Positions 22,512-31,782 of a stretch of DNA of 64,000 nucleotides are shown here, piece by piece. Source of the stretch: Rhizophagus prolifer (lineage: Eukaryota; Glomeromycota; Glomeromycetes; Glomerales; Glomeraceae); contig NQWY01000017.1 in NCBI GenBank assembly GCA_019425655.1, forward strand, positions 1-64,000, read 5' to 3'. The position numbers were made by a program, and so were the translations under genes. How positions within the stretch are numbered: position 1 is the first letter of the stretch; each line of letters begins with the position of its first letter. The notes under the pieces are model-generated. The model was not told the origin of the DNA, searched no databases, and was given only the letters and a program-made list of their open reading frames with translations.

Positions 22512-23480
22512 TTATTGCTCAACCCAAGTATGGTTTTCTCCGGCTAGTTCACCAAGATATTTTTCTGCATCCATTGCCGCCATACAACCACTTCCAGCAG
22601 CTGTAATTGCTTGTCTGTAATGGTGGTCCTGAACATCTCCGGCTGCGAAAACACCAGGAAGATTAGTTCTTGCAGATTTGCCTTCCGTAATGATATATTC
22701 GTTTTCGTCTAAATCGATTTGTCCTTTGAAAAGTTCTGTATTGGGTTTATGACCAATAGCAATAAAAATCCCGTGAACATCTATTGTAGAAACCTCATTG
22801 GTCAGATTATTAACCACTTTAGCTCTTTCTACCAAGTTGTTTTCACCTTCGATGCCGATGAGTTCGTGATTGTATTTCACTTCGATATTTGGTGTACTCA
22901 AAACTCTGTCAACCATTACTTTGGAAGCTCTGAAATGGTCCTTTCTTACTAACAATGTGACTTTGTTACAAATCTTGGAAAGATAAGTGGCTTCTTCTGC
23001 AGCTGTATCTCCAGCGCCCACAACTATTACATCTTTTCCTCTGTAAAAAAATCCGTCACAAGTGGCACACGCAGAAACGCCGCCGCCAGCATATTTTTTC
23101 TCATCAGCCAGTCCCAGATATTTCGCCGCCGCACCTGTGGAGATAATGACACTTTTCGCCAAAATCTCACGAGAACCTGTACTCAGTTTATGAATGCCAC
23201 CTCTAACTTTGGAAAACTCAACTTTGGAAATCATCTCGTAATGAACTTTGGTCTCGAAACGTTCCGCCTGCTTTTGCAACTGAAGCATCATTTCCGGCCC
23301 GGTAATTCCATCCGGATAACCAGGAAAATTTTCTACTTCTGTTGTTGTTGTTAATTGTCCGCCTGGTTCCAGTCCTGTGAAAAGTTCAGGTTTCAGGTTA
23401 GCTCTTCCTGCATAAATTGCGGCTGTGAAACCAGCTGGTCCGGAACCTACAATGACACAGTCTAAGATATTGTTTTCCAT
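22512..23480 (-). CDS. trxB: Thioredoxin-disulfide reductase
   Basis: The start is MENNILDCVIVGSGPAGFTA at 23480; a longer frame adds a non-conserved, lysine-rich head. The 322-residue flavoprotein has the FAD-binding GSGPAGFTAAIYAGRA motif, the redox-active CATCDGFF, an NADPH-binding VVVGAGDTAAEEA-type motif and the C-terminal GVFAAGDVQDHHYRQAITAA. It transfers electrons from NADPH to thioredoxin in the cytoplasm. It is monocistronic or the last gene of its unit, ending at a strong terminator. Confidence 0.96.
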   Translation of the reverse strand: MENNILDCVIVGSGPAGFTAAIYAGRANLKPELFTGLEPGGQLTTTTEVENFPGYPDGITGPEMMLQLQKQAERFETKVHYEMISKVEFSKVRGGIHKLSTGSREILAKSVIISTGAAAKYLGLADEKKYAGGGVSACATCDGFFYRGKDVIVVGAGDTAAEEATYLSKICNKVTLLVRKDHFRASKVMVDRVLSTPNIEVKYNHELIGIEGENNLVERAKVVNNLTNEVSTIDVHGIFIAIGHKPNTELFKGQIDLDENEYIITEGKSARTNLPGVFAAGDVQDHHYRQAITAAGSGCMAAMDAEKYLGELAGENHTWVEQ

Positions 23481-23714
23481 TTTTATTATTAAATTATTTT
23501 TTTTAAAGGATATGAATATTTCTTTCGAAATAGGAATTTTCAAATATAATTCTTTGTTTGAACAATCGGGTACAAATTTCGGGAATTAATTATTCAGAAC
23601 CTATCTAAACTGTCGATGTGAAATATATGAATGGTAAATAATTAATCTTTCTAAAAACTACTACGGCAAAAATTTCTTTGAAATTTTTGACACCCCCTTC
23701 ACTGAAGGGAATTT

Positions 23715-24752
23715 TTACACTGAAAATTTCAGTTCATCTACTTTAATGATTTTATAAACCATTTCCTTATAGATTTCTTCATCTTCCATTTGTCTTACAC
23801 CCAGACCTTTGGATTTTAAATCCATCTCGCGGAGAATAGAAATCACTCTTGTAGCGTGCTTCAATGGATAAAATCGCGCTGCCTCCGAATAATCTTTAAT
23901 CGCATAAGGATTAACACCCATTGTTGAAGCAATGGTCTGCGGAGATTGTCCCGACAAAGTGTGATAAATAATAATATTGGAAAAGAAATTGTAAAGTGCT
24001 CCGAAAGCCATTTGAACAGGATTTGATTTTTTATTCTTTCCCATATAATAAGCAATGCTGAAAGCTTTTGCCTGGTCTTTCGTCGCCAATGCTTTCTGCA
24101 GTTCGAAGATGTTAAAATCTTTGCTGATGCCGATGTGTTCTTCGATAATTTTTCCATCCAGAACTGCGCCGTCTTTGAGAACGATTTTCAGTTTATTCAA
24201 TTCGTTAGCAATTCTGGAAAGGTCGTTTCCAAGATATTCTGCTAAGAGATGACTGATGTTTGGTGCAGATTTGATTCCCATTACGGTCATTTCACCTTGA
24301 ATCCAGGTCGGAAGCTGATAATCTTTCATCTTCTCACTTGTGAAAAGCATTCCGGATTTAGCAAGAGTTTTTGCCACTTTTTTCCTCGCATCCAGCTTTT
24401 TGTGTTTGTGGGCAATTACCAGAATAGTTGAAGGAACAGGATTTTCCAGATAAGTTTCCAACGCCTTGGATTCCTCGTCATTCAGTTTCATATCCTGCGC
24501 TTCTTTCACAATGATGAGTTGTTTGTCGCCCATCATTGGATATTGCCTTGCCAAAGAAAGAACTTCCAGATAATTGGTATCTCGACCGTAAGCAATGGTT
24601 TGATTGAAAGCCTTCTCATCTTCTTCCAAAACATCCTGCTCAAAATGTTTGACCGCCAAATCGATATAAAAAGCCTCATCGCCCTGAAAAAAATAAACCG
24701 GTAAAAGTTCTTTATTTTTAATATTTTTGAGGATAATATCTATTTCTTTCAT
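23715..24752 (-). CDS. holA: DNA polymerase III subunit delta
   Basis: The 345-residue protein has the HolA layout: an N-terminal AAA+-like domain with LLPVYFFQGDEAFYIDLAVK (a degenerate P-loop), QLIIVKEAQDMKLNDE, and a middle and C-terminal helical part with AEYLGNDLSRIANELNKLKI and PFYPLKHATRVISILREMD-like conserved helices. As the clamp-loader delta subunit it opens the beta clamp. It is divergent from the restriction-like nuclease-domain gene across only eight bases, so their promoters must overlap the coding starts. Confidence 0.92.
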   Translation of the reverse strand: MKEIDIILKNIKNKELLPVYFFQGDEAFYIDLAVKHFEQDVLEEDEKAFNQTIAYGRDTNYLEVLSLARQYPMMGDKQLIIVKEAQDMKLNDEESKALETYLENPVPSTILVIAHKHKKLDARKKVAKTLAKSGMLFTSEKMKDYQLPTWIQGEMTVMGIKSAPNISHLLAEYLGNDLSRIANELNKLKIVLKDGAVLDGKIIEEHIGISKDFNIFELQKALATKDQAKAFSIAYYMGKNKKSNPVQMAFGALYNFFSNIIIYHTLSGQSPQTIASTMGVNPYAIKDYSEAARFYPLKHATRVISILREMDLKSKGLGVRQMEDEEIYKEMVYKIIKVDELKFSV

Positions 24753-24760
24753 CTTAAAGT

Positions 24761-25195
24761 ATGCAGGTTCCGAAACTAAATTTTGAACATCAATTTGATT
24801 TCCAAATCAAACAAGACAAAGATACATTTTTTATCTATGATCTGGTAAGAAAAAGCTGGCTTGTCTTGACACCGGAAGAATGGGTAAGACAGCATTGGCT
24901 GCATTATTATCGTTTTGTACAAAAGAAAAATCCATCGTCATTAATTCTTGAAAGAAAGCTGGAACTGAATGGAACTACAAAACGAATCGACCTGCTTATT
25001 ACAGAAAAAACAAAACCAAAAATCCTTATCGAATGTAAAGCGCCAAACATCGCTTTGAAAGAAGTTCATTTTGAACAAATCGCACGCTACAACAGCTTAA
25101 TTGGTGCTGAGCAAATCATCATTAGCAACGGTTTTCATCATATCTTTGCGGATTATAAGGACGGTAAATATCAGTTTTTGAATGCGAAGGTATAA
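24761..25195 (+). CDS. HsdR N-terminal-type (PD-(D/E)XK) protein
   Basis: The 144-residue stand-alone protein matches the type I restriction enzyme R N-terminal domain family common in Bacteroidota. It has LTPEEWVRQHWLHYY, then the nuclease-like core RIDLLITEKTKPKILIECKA, with Asp and Glu-x-Lys in the right spacing, followed by QIARYNSLIGAEQIIISNG. No helicase part is present, so it is not a restriction enzyme by itself. It is head-to-head with holA and conserved near it in many flavobacteria (recollection). A role in DNA maintenance is plausible but unproven. Confidence 0.82.
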   Translation: MQVPKLNFEHQFDFQIKQDKDTFFIYDLVRKSWLVLTPEEWVRQHWLHYYRFVQKKNPSSLILERKLELNGTTKRIDLLITEKTKPKILIECKAPNIALKEVHFEQIARYNSLIGAEQIIISNGFHHIFADYKDGKYQFLNAKV

Positions 25196-25212
25196 TGAGG
25201 TTCTTAAAATTT

Positions 25213-26166
25213 CTACAAATTAAAATCTCTTTTCGGATTGAAAAGATAAATCAAAAGGAAAAAGAAAACCGATACACCTAAAAAATATTGATAATAATGT
25301 ACCGCAGATTGTGAACTGATCACGCTTGTTGTGCCGGCAGCTGTAGATTTGTGCAGCTCATTAATAAGATTGTTAATCGCATTGTCCAGGTTATTTCCAT
25401 CAAGGTAACTTCCACCGGTTGAAGATGCGATATTTTTTAATGCTTTGGTTTGCAGTTTGGAAACAACCGTTTCACCATACATATCGGATTTATAACCCAT
25501 TAATTGACCAAAATAATATTCAGGAATTGGTGCGCCTTCTTCGGTTCCGACACCAATTGTTGTAACTCTTATTCCTTCTTTTTTTGCGAGGTTAATTGCT
25601 TCATCCTCGTGACCTTCGTTATCCTCACCATCACTTATTAATACAATATTCCTAGAACCTTTTGTTATATTTTTGAACTTTTGAGCCGCGATTTGAATCG
25701 GTTTCAAAAAATCGGTTCCCTGATTTTGAACCACACTGGTTTCGATTCCCAAAAGGTAGTTTTCTGCCGCCGAATAGTCGCTGGACAAAGGCATCACAGA
25801 GTATGAATCGCCGGCAAATACAATGATCCCTACTCTATCATTCGTCAGCTTTTGAAGAGAATTAATGATAATATTCTTTGCTTCCTCTAATCGGCTTGGT
25901 TGGATATCCTGGGCATTCATAGAGTTGGAAACATCCAGAACAAACATCGTACTGCTGACATTCTGCTTGACACTGATCTCCTCTTTTCCACCTAAAAGGT
26001 CAATAATCGAAAATATCAGGAATAAAAAACCTAACAGATACAAAACCGGAAACAACTTGGCAAACCAAGATGTTTTTTCAAACAACGTATCCTGAAATCT
26101 GCCTTCTGCAAAAAGGTTTCTTTTGCGGTTTTTCCACCGGATGTAATTTCCTAAATACCAATTCAT
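25213..26166 (-). CDS. batB: VWA domain membrane protein BatB
   Basis: The 317-residue protein has an N-terminal membrane segment (FPVLYLLGFLFLIFSIIDLL), a von Willebrand A domain with the metal-binding DVSNSMNAQD and later IVLISDGEDNEG motifs, and a C-terminal membrane segment (YYQYFLGVSVFFFLLIYLF). It is the last of the Bat operon, four bases after batA. Bat proteins form an envelope complex linked to aerotolerance in Bacteroides and Leptospira; the exact reaction is not known. Confidence 0.9.
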   Translation of the reverse strand: MNWYLGNYIRWKNRKRNLFAEGRFQDTLFEKTSWFAKLFPVLYLLGFLFLIFSIIDLLGGKEEISVKQNVSSTMFVLDVSNSMNAQDIQPSRLEEAKNIIINSLQKLTNDRVGIIVFAGDSYSVMPLSSDYSAAENYLLGIETSVVQNQGTDFLKPIQIAAQKFKNITKGSRNIVLISDGEDNEGHEDEAINLAKKEGIRVTTIGVGTEEGAPIPEYYFGQLMGYKSDMYGETVVSKLQTKALKNIASSTGGSYLDGNNLDNAINNLINELHKSTAAGTTSVISSQSAVHYYQYFLGVSVFFFLLIYLFNPKRDFNL

Positions 26167-26170
26167 CAGC

Positions 26171-27160
26171 TTAATTCAAAATTTTAAAAATAACCCAACG
26201 GAGCAACGCATCCAACAATAGAAATCCTAAAGCCACCCAAAGAAAAATCCTAAAATATTCTTCATAATTATACAATTTGGAAGTTTTAACATCCGATTTT
26301 TCCAGTTGATTAATTTCATCATACACATTCTGCAGGCTGCTGTTGGAAGTCGCACGGAAGTATTTTCCTCCTGTCAATTGTGCGATATCGATCAACGTGT
26401 TTTCATCGATTTCGGTTTTCTGTTCTGTAAAAACAATATCTCCAAAAATATTAGTCCCTGTCGGAAACGCTGCAAACCCATTGCTTCCAATACCAACTGT
26501 ATAGACTTTGATCCCGTTATTTTTTGCTAATTCTGCAGCAATTTGTGGCGGCATCGCATTCAAAACGGTATTGACGCCGTCGGTCATCAAGATGATGATT
26601 TTACTTTTAGCTTTGCTTTTTTTCAAATGGTTTACAGCAACGGAAAGCCCTTCTCCAATCGCCGTTCCAGGTTGTAATTCCAGAGGATTTAATTGATTCA
26701 GTTCATCCACTACAACTTGGTGGTCGGTTGTCAAAGGAACCTTGGTGTAAGCTTCTCCTGAATATGCAACCAAACCAATTCGGTCGTTGTCTCGTTTATT
26801 AACAAAATCAATAGCGATTTTTTTAAGCGCTTCCAACCTGTCCGGATCTAGGTCTTTCGCCAACATACTGAGCGAAACGTCCACGGAAAGCATAATATCA
26901 ATTCCTTTGGACTCATCTCTATCCTGAGAAATAGTGTAAGTTCTCGGTCTTGCCAAAGCAATAATCAAAGCGGAAAGTATGAAATATTTCGAAATCTTAA
27001 GAAAAGTCATCACAAGAGAAATGCTTCCTGTCGGCTTCATATTTTTAACAGAAGGCACCGCAATTCCCCTACTCTTTTTTTTGCCTGCGTCCAATATCAA
27101 TAATGGGATGAACAATAAAAAAAGTAATAGAAAAATCGGACTGTAAAACTCGAAATTCAC
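26171..27160 (-). CDS. batA: VWA domain membrane protein BatA
   Basis: The 329-residue protein has an N-terminal membrane region (FYSPIFLLLFLLFIPLLILD, then FILSALIIALARPRTY), a VWA domain with the MIDAS motif SVDVSLSMLAKD and a VPLTTDHQ Thr, an IILMTDGVNT motif, and a C-terminal membrane anchor (FLWVALGFLLLDALLRWVIF). It is typical of BatA in length and order. It lies between the BatD-like gene and batB, and probably acts with MoxR and the DUF58 protein in one membrane complex. Confidence 0.9.
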   Translation of the reverse strand: MNFEFYSPIFLLLFLLFIPLLILDAGKKKSRGIAVPSVKNMKPTGSISLVMTFLKISKYFILSALIIALARPRTYTISQDRDESKGIDIMLSVDVSLSMLAKDLDPDRLEALKKIAIDFVNKRDNDRIGLVAYSGEAYTKVPLTTDHQVVVDELNQLNPLELQPGTAIGEGLSVAVNHLKKSKAKSKIIILMTDGVNTVLNAMPPQIAAELAKNNGIKVYTVGIGSNGFAAFPTGTNIFGDIVFTEQKTEIDENTLIDIAQLTGGKYFRATSNSSLQNVYDEINQLEKSDVKTSKLYNYEEYFRIFLWVALGFLLLDALLRWVIFKILN

Positions 27161-27192
27161 GGGTTGATTATAATTGAATTTTGATTAATGAT

Positions 27193-28251
27193 TTATTTGA
27201 GTTTTCGTAATTTGGATTGGTCTTCAGCTGAGATTTCTGTGACAGAATTATTTCGAAGATTCTCCGCTTCCACGTCTTTGGTAGAACGTTTTACGAAATC
27301 CCGAATTGCTGTAAAATCTTTTGACATTATCTCTTTGGTCGGAATCGTTTTCGCAAACTTTACCAAGTCGCCACGCAAAAATATATCTTCCACTATTTTT
27401 TCATTTTCCTGAGAAATAGCGTTCGTATTTTTCATATAATCGATTAAATCATCGGTCAGCAAAACATCTGCAGGAATCTGATATTGCTTGGTAATAAAAC
27501 CTCTGGTAATTTCAATCAGTTCAACATAGAAAGCACGGAAATTTTCGTTCTCGATATAATTTTTCTTTCTAAGTTTTTCCAAATCCTTTAAGGTCTGATT
27601 CGTAGTAACTATAGGGCTATCTTTTCGCTTTCTTCCCCATTTTACAATTCCAATAATCAAAACAATAATTGCAATAATTATCAAAGCCAAAAGAACGTAA
27701 AACTTGTATAGATCCCAATAATCTTTGACATCCAACTCCACTTCCTTGTTCTTCATAATGTCATTAATCTGGTCGCCTTTTTTTGCGGTATTAATGACTT
27801 CCACTTCGTACGGAATAGTTTTAAGGATTTTATCTCCAACTTTTACCTGAATCTCGGGAATCTTAAATTTTCCTTCCTCAAAAATGGCAAATTTTACGGA
27901 GCGCAGATAGATATCTTTTTGCTTGGCAATACTGTCATTCACCATTTCGAAGTGAAAGGGCAGCAACTCGTTCCTTGGTGCAATCTGAACATCTTTCCCG
28001 TCCAAATCCAGAATCTGAATCTTGAAAACCGCCACTTCGCCCAAAGCCAAAGTGGTTTTGTCCAGATTTGAAGACAAGGTTTGTGAAAATCCGAAACTTG
28101 AAAAAATGATAAAAAAAGAAAGAAATACTTTGAATAAAACAGAATATTTGTCATTGACTCCGTCGAATCCGTTGGATTTCCGTAGGAATCTAAGCGTTGA
28201 GATTCTTTCAGAATGACAAATATTGCGTTGATTGAACATTACTAATTTCAT
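27193..28251 (-). CDS. BatD-like membrane protein with REP-derived N-terminus
   Basis: The mature part has an envelope domain (SSNLDKTTLALGEVAVFKI, then IPEIQVKVGDKIL), one membrane segment near residue 200 (FYVLLALIIIAIIVLIIGIV) and a cytoplasmic helical domain. This fits the BatD/DUF4381-like component of the Bat operon. The expected signal peptide (VLFKVFLSFFIIFSSFGFSQ) has no usable start codon just before it. The open frame continues upstream through an 82-bp palindromic repeat (28143-28224) to ATG 28251, so the first ~36 residues are encoded by the repeat. Whether this head is translated is uncertain. Confidence 0.8.
   Translation of the reverse strand: MKLVMFNQRNICHSERISTLRFLRKSNGFDGVNDKYSVLFKVFLSFFIIFSSFGFSQTLSSNLDKTTLALGEVAVFKIQILDLDGKDVQIAPRNELLPFHFEMVNDSIAKQKDIYLRSVKFAIFEEGKFKIPEIQVKVGDKILKTIPYEVEVINTAKKGDQINDIMKNKEVELDVKDYWDLYKFYVLLALIIIAIIVLIIGIVKWGRKRKDSPIVTTNQTLKDLEKLRKKNYIENENFRAFYVELIEITRGFITKQYQIPADVLLTDDLIDYMKNTNAISQENEKIVEDIFLRGDLVKFAKTIPTKEIMSKDFTAIRDFVKRSTKDVEAENLRNNSVTEISAEDQSKLRKLK
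28143..28224. repeat. REP-like palindromic element in the start of the BatD-like gene
   Basis: The ends AATATTTGTCATT (28143-28155) and AATGACAAATATT (28212-28224) are perfect complements. Inside are two smaller hairpins (GAATCC/GGATTT and GAATCT/AGATTC). The sequence contains the stretch TTCAGAATGACAAA common in REP-like repeats of this phylum (recollection). It is translated in frame as part of the neighbouring gene. Confidence 0.75.
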
Positions 28252-28305
28252 TAATTATTTTAAAATTCTAGCTGATTTAATTGATTTAGCAGATAAGTTG
28301 GACAT

Positions 28306-29166
28306 TTATTTTCTAAAGTATTGATAAAGTAATTTGCTATAATCATCAGAAGTATTGATATCTAAAAAATGGGCAGAAGAATTTTCAAATTCTTCTTTAA
28401 TTTGGCGCATCTTCTGCTTTTGCTGTTCCGCAAATTCATAACGCCACCTGGAGCTGGAAGTATTTGCCCAGACTTGTTTTCCGGTTTCTGCATCGCGGAA
28501 TAGTGCGTAACCGATATCAGGAATCTCCATATCTTTTTCGTCAAAAACCCGAAGTCCCAACAACTGATGTTTTCTTGCTGTAACGTTAAGGATTTTCTGG
28601 TCAAATTCATCTTCAAAATCAGAAAAAACAAACACCAAGGATTTTCTTTTGAAAACACTCATCATATAATTGAATGCTGAATTCAAATCCGATTGCGCCG
28701 GAACATAATCAGCAGTAAGGATATTGCTGATAATCGACAAAACGTGCTTTCTGCCTTTCTGTGGCGGAACAACTTTCAGCACTTTATCAGCATACAAAAT
28801 CAATCCGACCTTATCATTATTTCCCGTCGCCGAAAATCCGAGAGAAGCGCAAATCTCTGCAACGTATTCTCTTTTCAATTGATTTTTTGTCCCGTAATCC
28901 ATAGATGCAGAAATATCGACAACCAGCATCATTGTCAGTTCTCGTTCTTCTTCCATTACTTTCACGAATGGTTCACGGAAACGCGCTGTTTTGTTCCAGT
29001 CGATTCGACGTGTATCATCTCCGAACTGGTATTGTCTTACTTCCGAAAATGTCATTCCCTGACCTTTGAAAGCGCTGTGATATTGTCCCATAAGCGATGC
29101 TTCCGTTTTCTTTCGAGTACGGATTTCTATCTGCTTTACTTTTTTGACAATGTCTTTTATTTCCAA
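28306..29166 (-). CDS. DUF58 domain-containing protein
   Basis: The 286-residue protein carries the DUF58 signature (LMGQYHSAFKGQGMTFSEVR, then YQFGDDTRRIDWNKTARFRE) and a VWA-like segment (MMLVVDISASMDYGTK). It is a cytoplasmic or membrane-associated partner of MoxR ATPases. It lies between moxR and the BatD-like gene, in the classical order of the Bat operon. It is complete for this family. Confidence 0.9.
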   Translation of the reverse strand: MEIKDIVKKVKQIEIRTRKKTEASLMGQYHSAFKGQGMTFSEVRQYQFGDDTRRIDWNKTARFREPFVKVMEEERELTMMLVVDISASMDYGTKNQLKREYVAEICASLGFSATGNNDKVGLILYADKVLKVVPPQKGRKHVLSIISNILTADYVPAQSDLNSAFNYMMSVFKRKSLVFVFSDFEDEFDQKILNVTARKHQLLGLRVFDEKDMEIPDIGYALFRDAETGKQVWANTSSSRWRYEFAEQQKQKMRQIKEEFENSSAHFLDINTSDDYSKLLYQYFRK

Positions 29167-29438
29167 TTTAATTTTTGATATTTTTTGTCGGTCATCAGTT
29201 GATAGTTTTCAAATCATCTCCTATAACAATTCGACAATTGACCACTATCAACAGATAACCAGATTTTTAAGACGAAATTTGTCTTAAAAATTTTAATATT
29301 TAGTCCTGCTACTACGGAGCTGTTTCCATTCATGGATGATTTTCTCTAAAAACATTTCGTTCCTACGTAACTTTCCAGCTTAAAGCTTATCAAGTTAAAA
29401 ACTCCTTAACGCTATAACTCACAAACACTCGAACCAGA

Positions 29439-30443
29439 CTAAGGCGCTTGAATTTTACTAAGAATTCTATTGACAATTTCGTCCTGAGTCACTTCTTCCG
29501 CTTCCGCTTCGAAACTCAATCCGATCCTATGTCTCAGAACATCTTTCGCAATTTCTTTCACATCTTCCGGGATCACAAAAGCTCTTCCTTTGATAAAAGC
29601 ATAAGCTCTGGAAGCAATCGCTAAATTGATACTTGCTCTCGGCGATGCACCGAAACTGATGTAATTTTTAAGGTCAGACAAACCATATTTTTCAGGATAA
29701 CGGGTTGCAAAAACCATATCCAGAATATATTTCTCGATTTTCTCATCCAGATAAATCTGATTGATGAGTTTTTTGGCTTCAACAATTTGATTCAAATCCA
29801 CCACTTTTCTGATTTGCGGGATATCCTGCGTAGAAATCATTCGCATCACTTTTCTCTCATCTTCAAACTCCGGATAATCGATTTTACACTTCAGCATAAA
29901 ACGGTCGGTCTGCGCTTCCGGCAAAAGATAAGTTCCTTCCTGGTCGATTGGATTTTGAGTGGCTAAAACTAAGAATGGTTTTGGCAAGGGCATTGTTTCG
30001 TCGCCAATCGTCACTTGCTTTTCCTGCATTACTTCAAGAAGTGCGGACTGGACTTTCGCCGGCGCACGGTTGATTTCATCCGCTAAAACGAAATTAGCGA
30101 AAACAGGTCCTTTTTTTATAGAAAAATCATTGTCTTTGACATTATAAATCATTGTTCCTACAACATCTGCAGGCAACAAATCCGGTGTAAACTGAATCCT
30201 GGAAAACTCCCCGTCAACAGCTTCGGACAAAGTTTTGATTGCTAAAGTTTTAGCCAAGCCGGGAACACCTTCCAAAAGGACGTGACCATTTCCCAGAAGT
30301 CCTATCAAAAGACGGTCAATCATATATTCCTGACCAATAATAGCGCGGTTGATTTCTTGTTTTAGAATATTAAAAAAGTAATTCTGTTCTTTTACTTTCT
30401 CTGTAAGCTGTCTGATATCTTCAGCTTGATTCAATTCTGACAT
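29439..30443 (-). CDS. MoxR family AAA+ ATPase
   Basis: The 334-residue protein has Walker A (LLEGVPGLAKTLAIKTL), Walker B (FVLADEINRAPAKVQSALLE), the sensor LVLATQNPIDQEGTY and a C-terminal lid (FGASPRASINLAIASRAYAF). It is a chaperone-like ATPase that acts on VWA/DUF58 partners encoded downstream. It is the first gene of the Bat operon. The 272-bp gap to the DUF58 gene holds only short inverted segments (GACAATTGACC region) and no gene, so an internal promoter for the later genes is possible. Confidence 0.93.
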   Translation of the reverse strand: MSELNQAEDIRQLTEKVKEQNYFFNILKQEINRAIIGQEYMIDRLLIGLLGNGHVLLEGVPGLAKTLAIKTLSEAVDGEFSRIQFTPDLLPADVVGTMIYNVKDNDFSIKKGPVFANFVLADEINRAPAKVQSALLEVMQEKQVTIGDETMPLPKPFLVLATQNPIDQEGTYLLPEAQTDRFMLKCKIDYPEFEDERKVMRMISTQDIPQIRKVVDLNQIVEAKKLINQIYLDEKIEKYILDMVFATRYPEKYGLSDLKNYISFGASPRASINLAIASRAYAFIKGRAFVIPEDVKEIAKDVLRHRIGLSFEAEAEEVTQDEIVNRILSKIQAP

Positions 30444-30642
30444 AGTTAATCTTAATAATTGGTAAATTTCATATAAAAACCTGCAACGGCAAACACAATA
30501 ATTGCTAATCTTGCGTTAAATATTTGTTAAAGTAAAGTTCCAAATGTTACAAACTTTTGCGTCGGATTCTAATAAATATGGATTATTTGTCGTTTATTTA
30601 TAATTAATATAACTTTGAACTAAATAAACTTTTATTCAAAAA

Positions 30643-31122
30643 ATGAATTATCATTTTGCCAATCACAGACAAGTCAGAAAAAATCTGCTTGATATTTTAC
30701 AAAATACTTCGGAAAAAGACCTTCTCACTATCCCTGACGGATTCAATAATAATATCTACTGGAACATCGCTCATTGCGTGGCAACACAGCAATTGTTGTG
30801 TTATTATCTCAGCGGAAACCAATTCCGGATTGACAAATACTGGGTGGAAACTTACAAAAAAGGAACTTTTGCTAATGTAGATGTGAAACAGTCCGAAATG
30901 GAGGATTTAGCTTATCTTTTGATTGAAACTTCAAAAATTCTGATGAAAGATTTTGACAATGATTTTTTCCCGGATTACACACCCTATTCCACCAGTTTTG
31001 GGATTGATTTGAAAAATATCCAGGATGCGATTATTTTCAACAATATGCACGAGAGTATTCATTACGGATATATTCTCGCACAAAAAAGAGCTTTGATTGG
31101 CGAAGGATTGAGTAGTTTATAA
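30643..31122 (+). CDS. DinB-like protein
   Basis: The 159-residue protein has the DinB/DUF664 four-helix bundle pattern with metal-binding His positions (NIYWNIAHCVATQQLLCYYL, and NNMHESIHYGYILAQKRALI). Such small proteins can bind divalent metal and act as thiol-dependent transferases; the substrate is unknown. It is divergent from moxR. A 7-bp gap separates it from the exported-protein gene at 31130. Confidence 0.85.
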   Translation: MNYHFANHRQVRKNLLDILQNTSEKDLLTIPDGFNNNIYWNIAHCVATQQLLCYYLSGNQFRIDKYWVETYKKGTFANVDVKQSEMEDLAYLLIETSKILMKDFDNDFFPDYTPYSTSFGIDLKNIQDAIIFNNMHESIHYGYILAQKRALIGEGLSSL

Positions 31123-31129
31123 TTGAGAA

Positions 31130-31573
31130 ATGATTTCAATGAATTTGCGATATATTTTTCCGATTTTAACTTTAATGATTCTATCTTTTTCAAAGTCGGA
31201 AAATGAGCGGTTCAAATATTATCAGCCGATTAGCAAAACTCAGGAAATCGAAGTGCTTTATCTGACCTGGGCGGACACGAATTTGCCTAACTTTATCAAA
31301 ACAGCCGATTACAAGAAGTTCGTCGACAAAGCGGAATTAATTGACCATTGTTTCTACGTCGATTCCAAAAATCCTGAAAAAAGAAGATTTAAAATTCCGG
31401 TTACGACAGATCAATTGATTAAGAAAATCCCATTAAAATTGAAAGGCAAATTCTTCAAAACCAAACAATTTGACGATACTTTTCCTACGCCGCTTTTCGA
31501 AAATCTCAGAAAAACCGGTGATTTGAAATTCAAAACGGAGAATGATGAATTTCTGGTTTTTGTTTTGGATTAA
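31130..31573 (+). CDS. Hypothetical exported protein
   Basis: The 147-residue product has an N-terminal hydrophobic segment (LRYIFPILTLMILSFSKSEN) that looks like a signal peptide or anchor. Internal ATGs (for example MNLRY at 31139) are alternative starts. The mature part is strand-rich (IEVLYLTWADTNLPNFIKTA, then FDDTFPTPLFENLRKTGDL). No family is recognised. It follows the DinB-like gene by seven bases and probably shares its transcript. Confidence 0.6.
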   Translation: MISMNLRYIFPILTLMILSFSKSENERFKYYQPISKTQEIEVLYLTWADTNLPNFIKTADYKKFVDKAELIDHCFYVDSKNPEKRRFKIPVTTDQLIKKIPLKLKGKFFKTKQFDDTFPTPLFENLRKTGDLKFKTENDEFLVFVLD

Positions 31574-31782
31574 ATTTACAAGCTACAAAAATTAAAAGTT
31601 TTTTTAACTTAATATTTCGTTGAAAGTTCAAAAACAACTTTATAAGTTTTTCTTTTTCAACTTATTCCAAATCAATTCTATAATAATTTCCTTTTGTGGC
31701 TTTTGTGGTTAGAAATTTTACATTTTTCTTAAGATAAAACTAAAATCAAAAGCCTTACTTTTGTCAATTCAAAATCTCATTA

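Noticed and set aside
24761-25195. Truncated type I restriction enzyme HsdR
   Set aside because: The length fits a stand-alone family common in Bacteroidota next to holA, so it is not a fragment.
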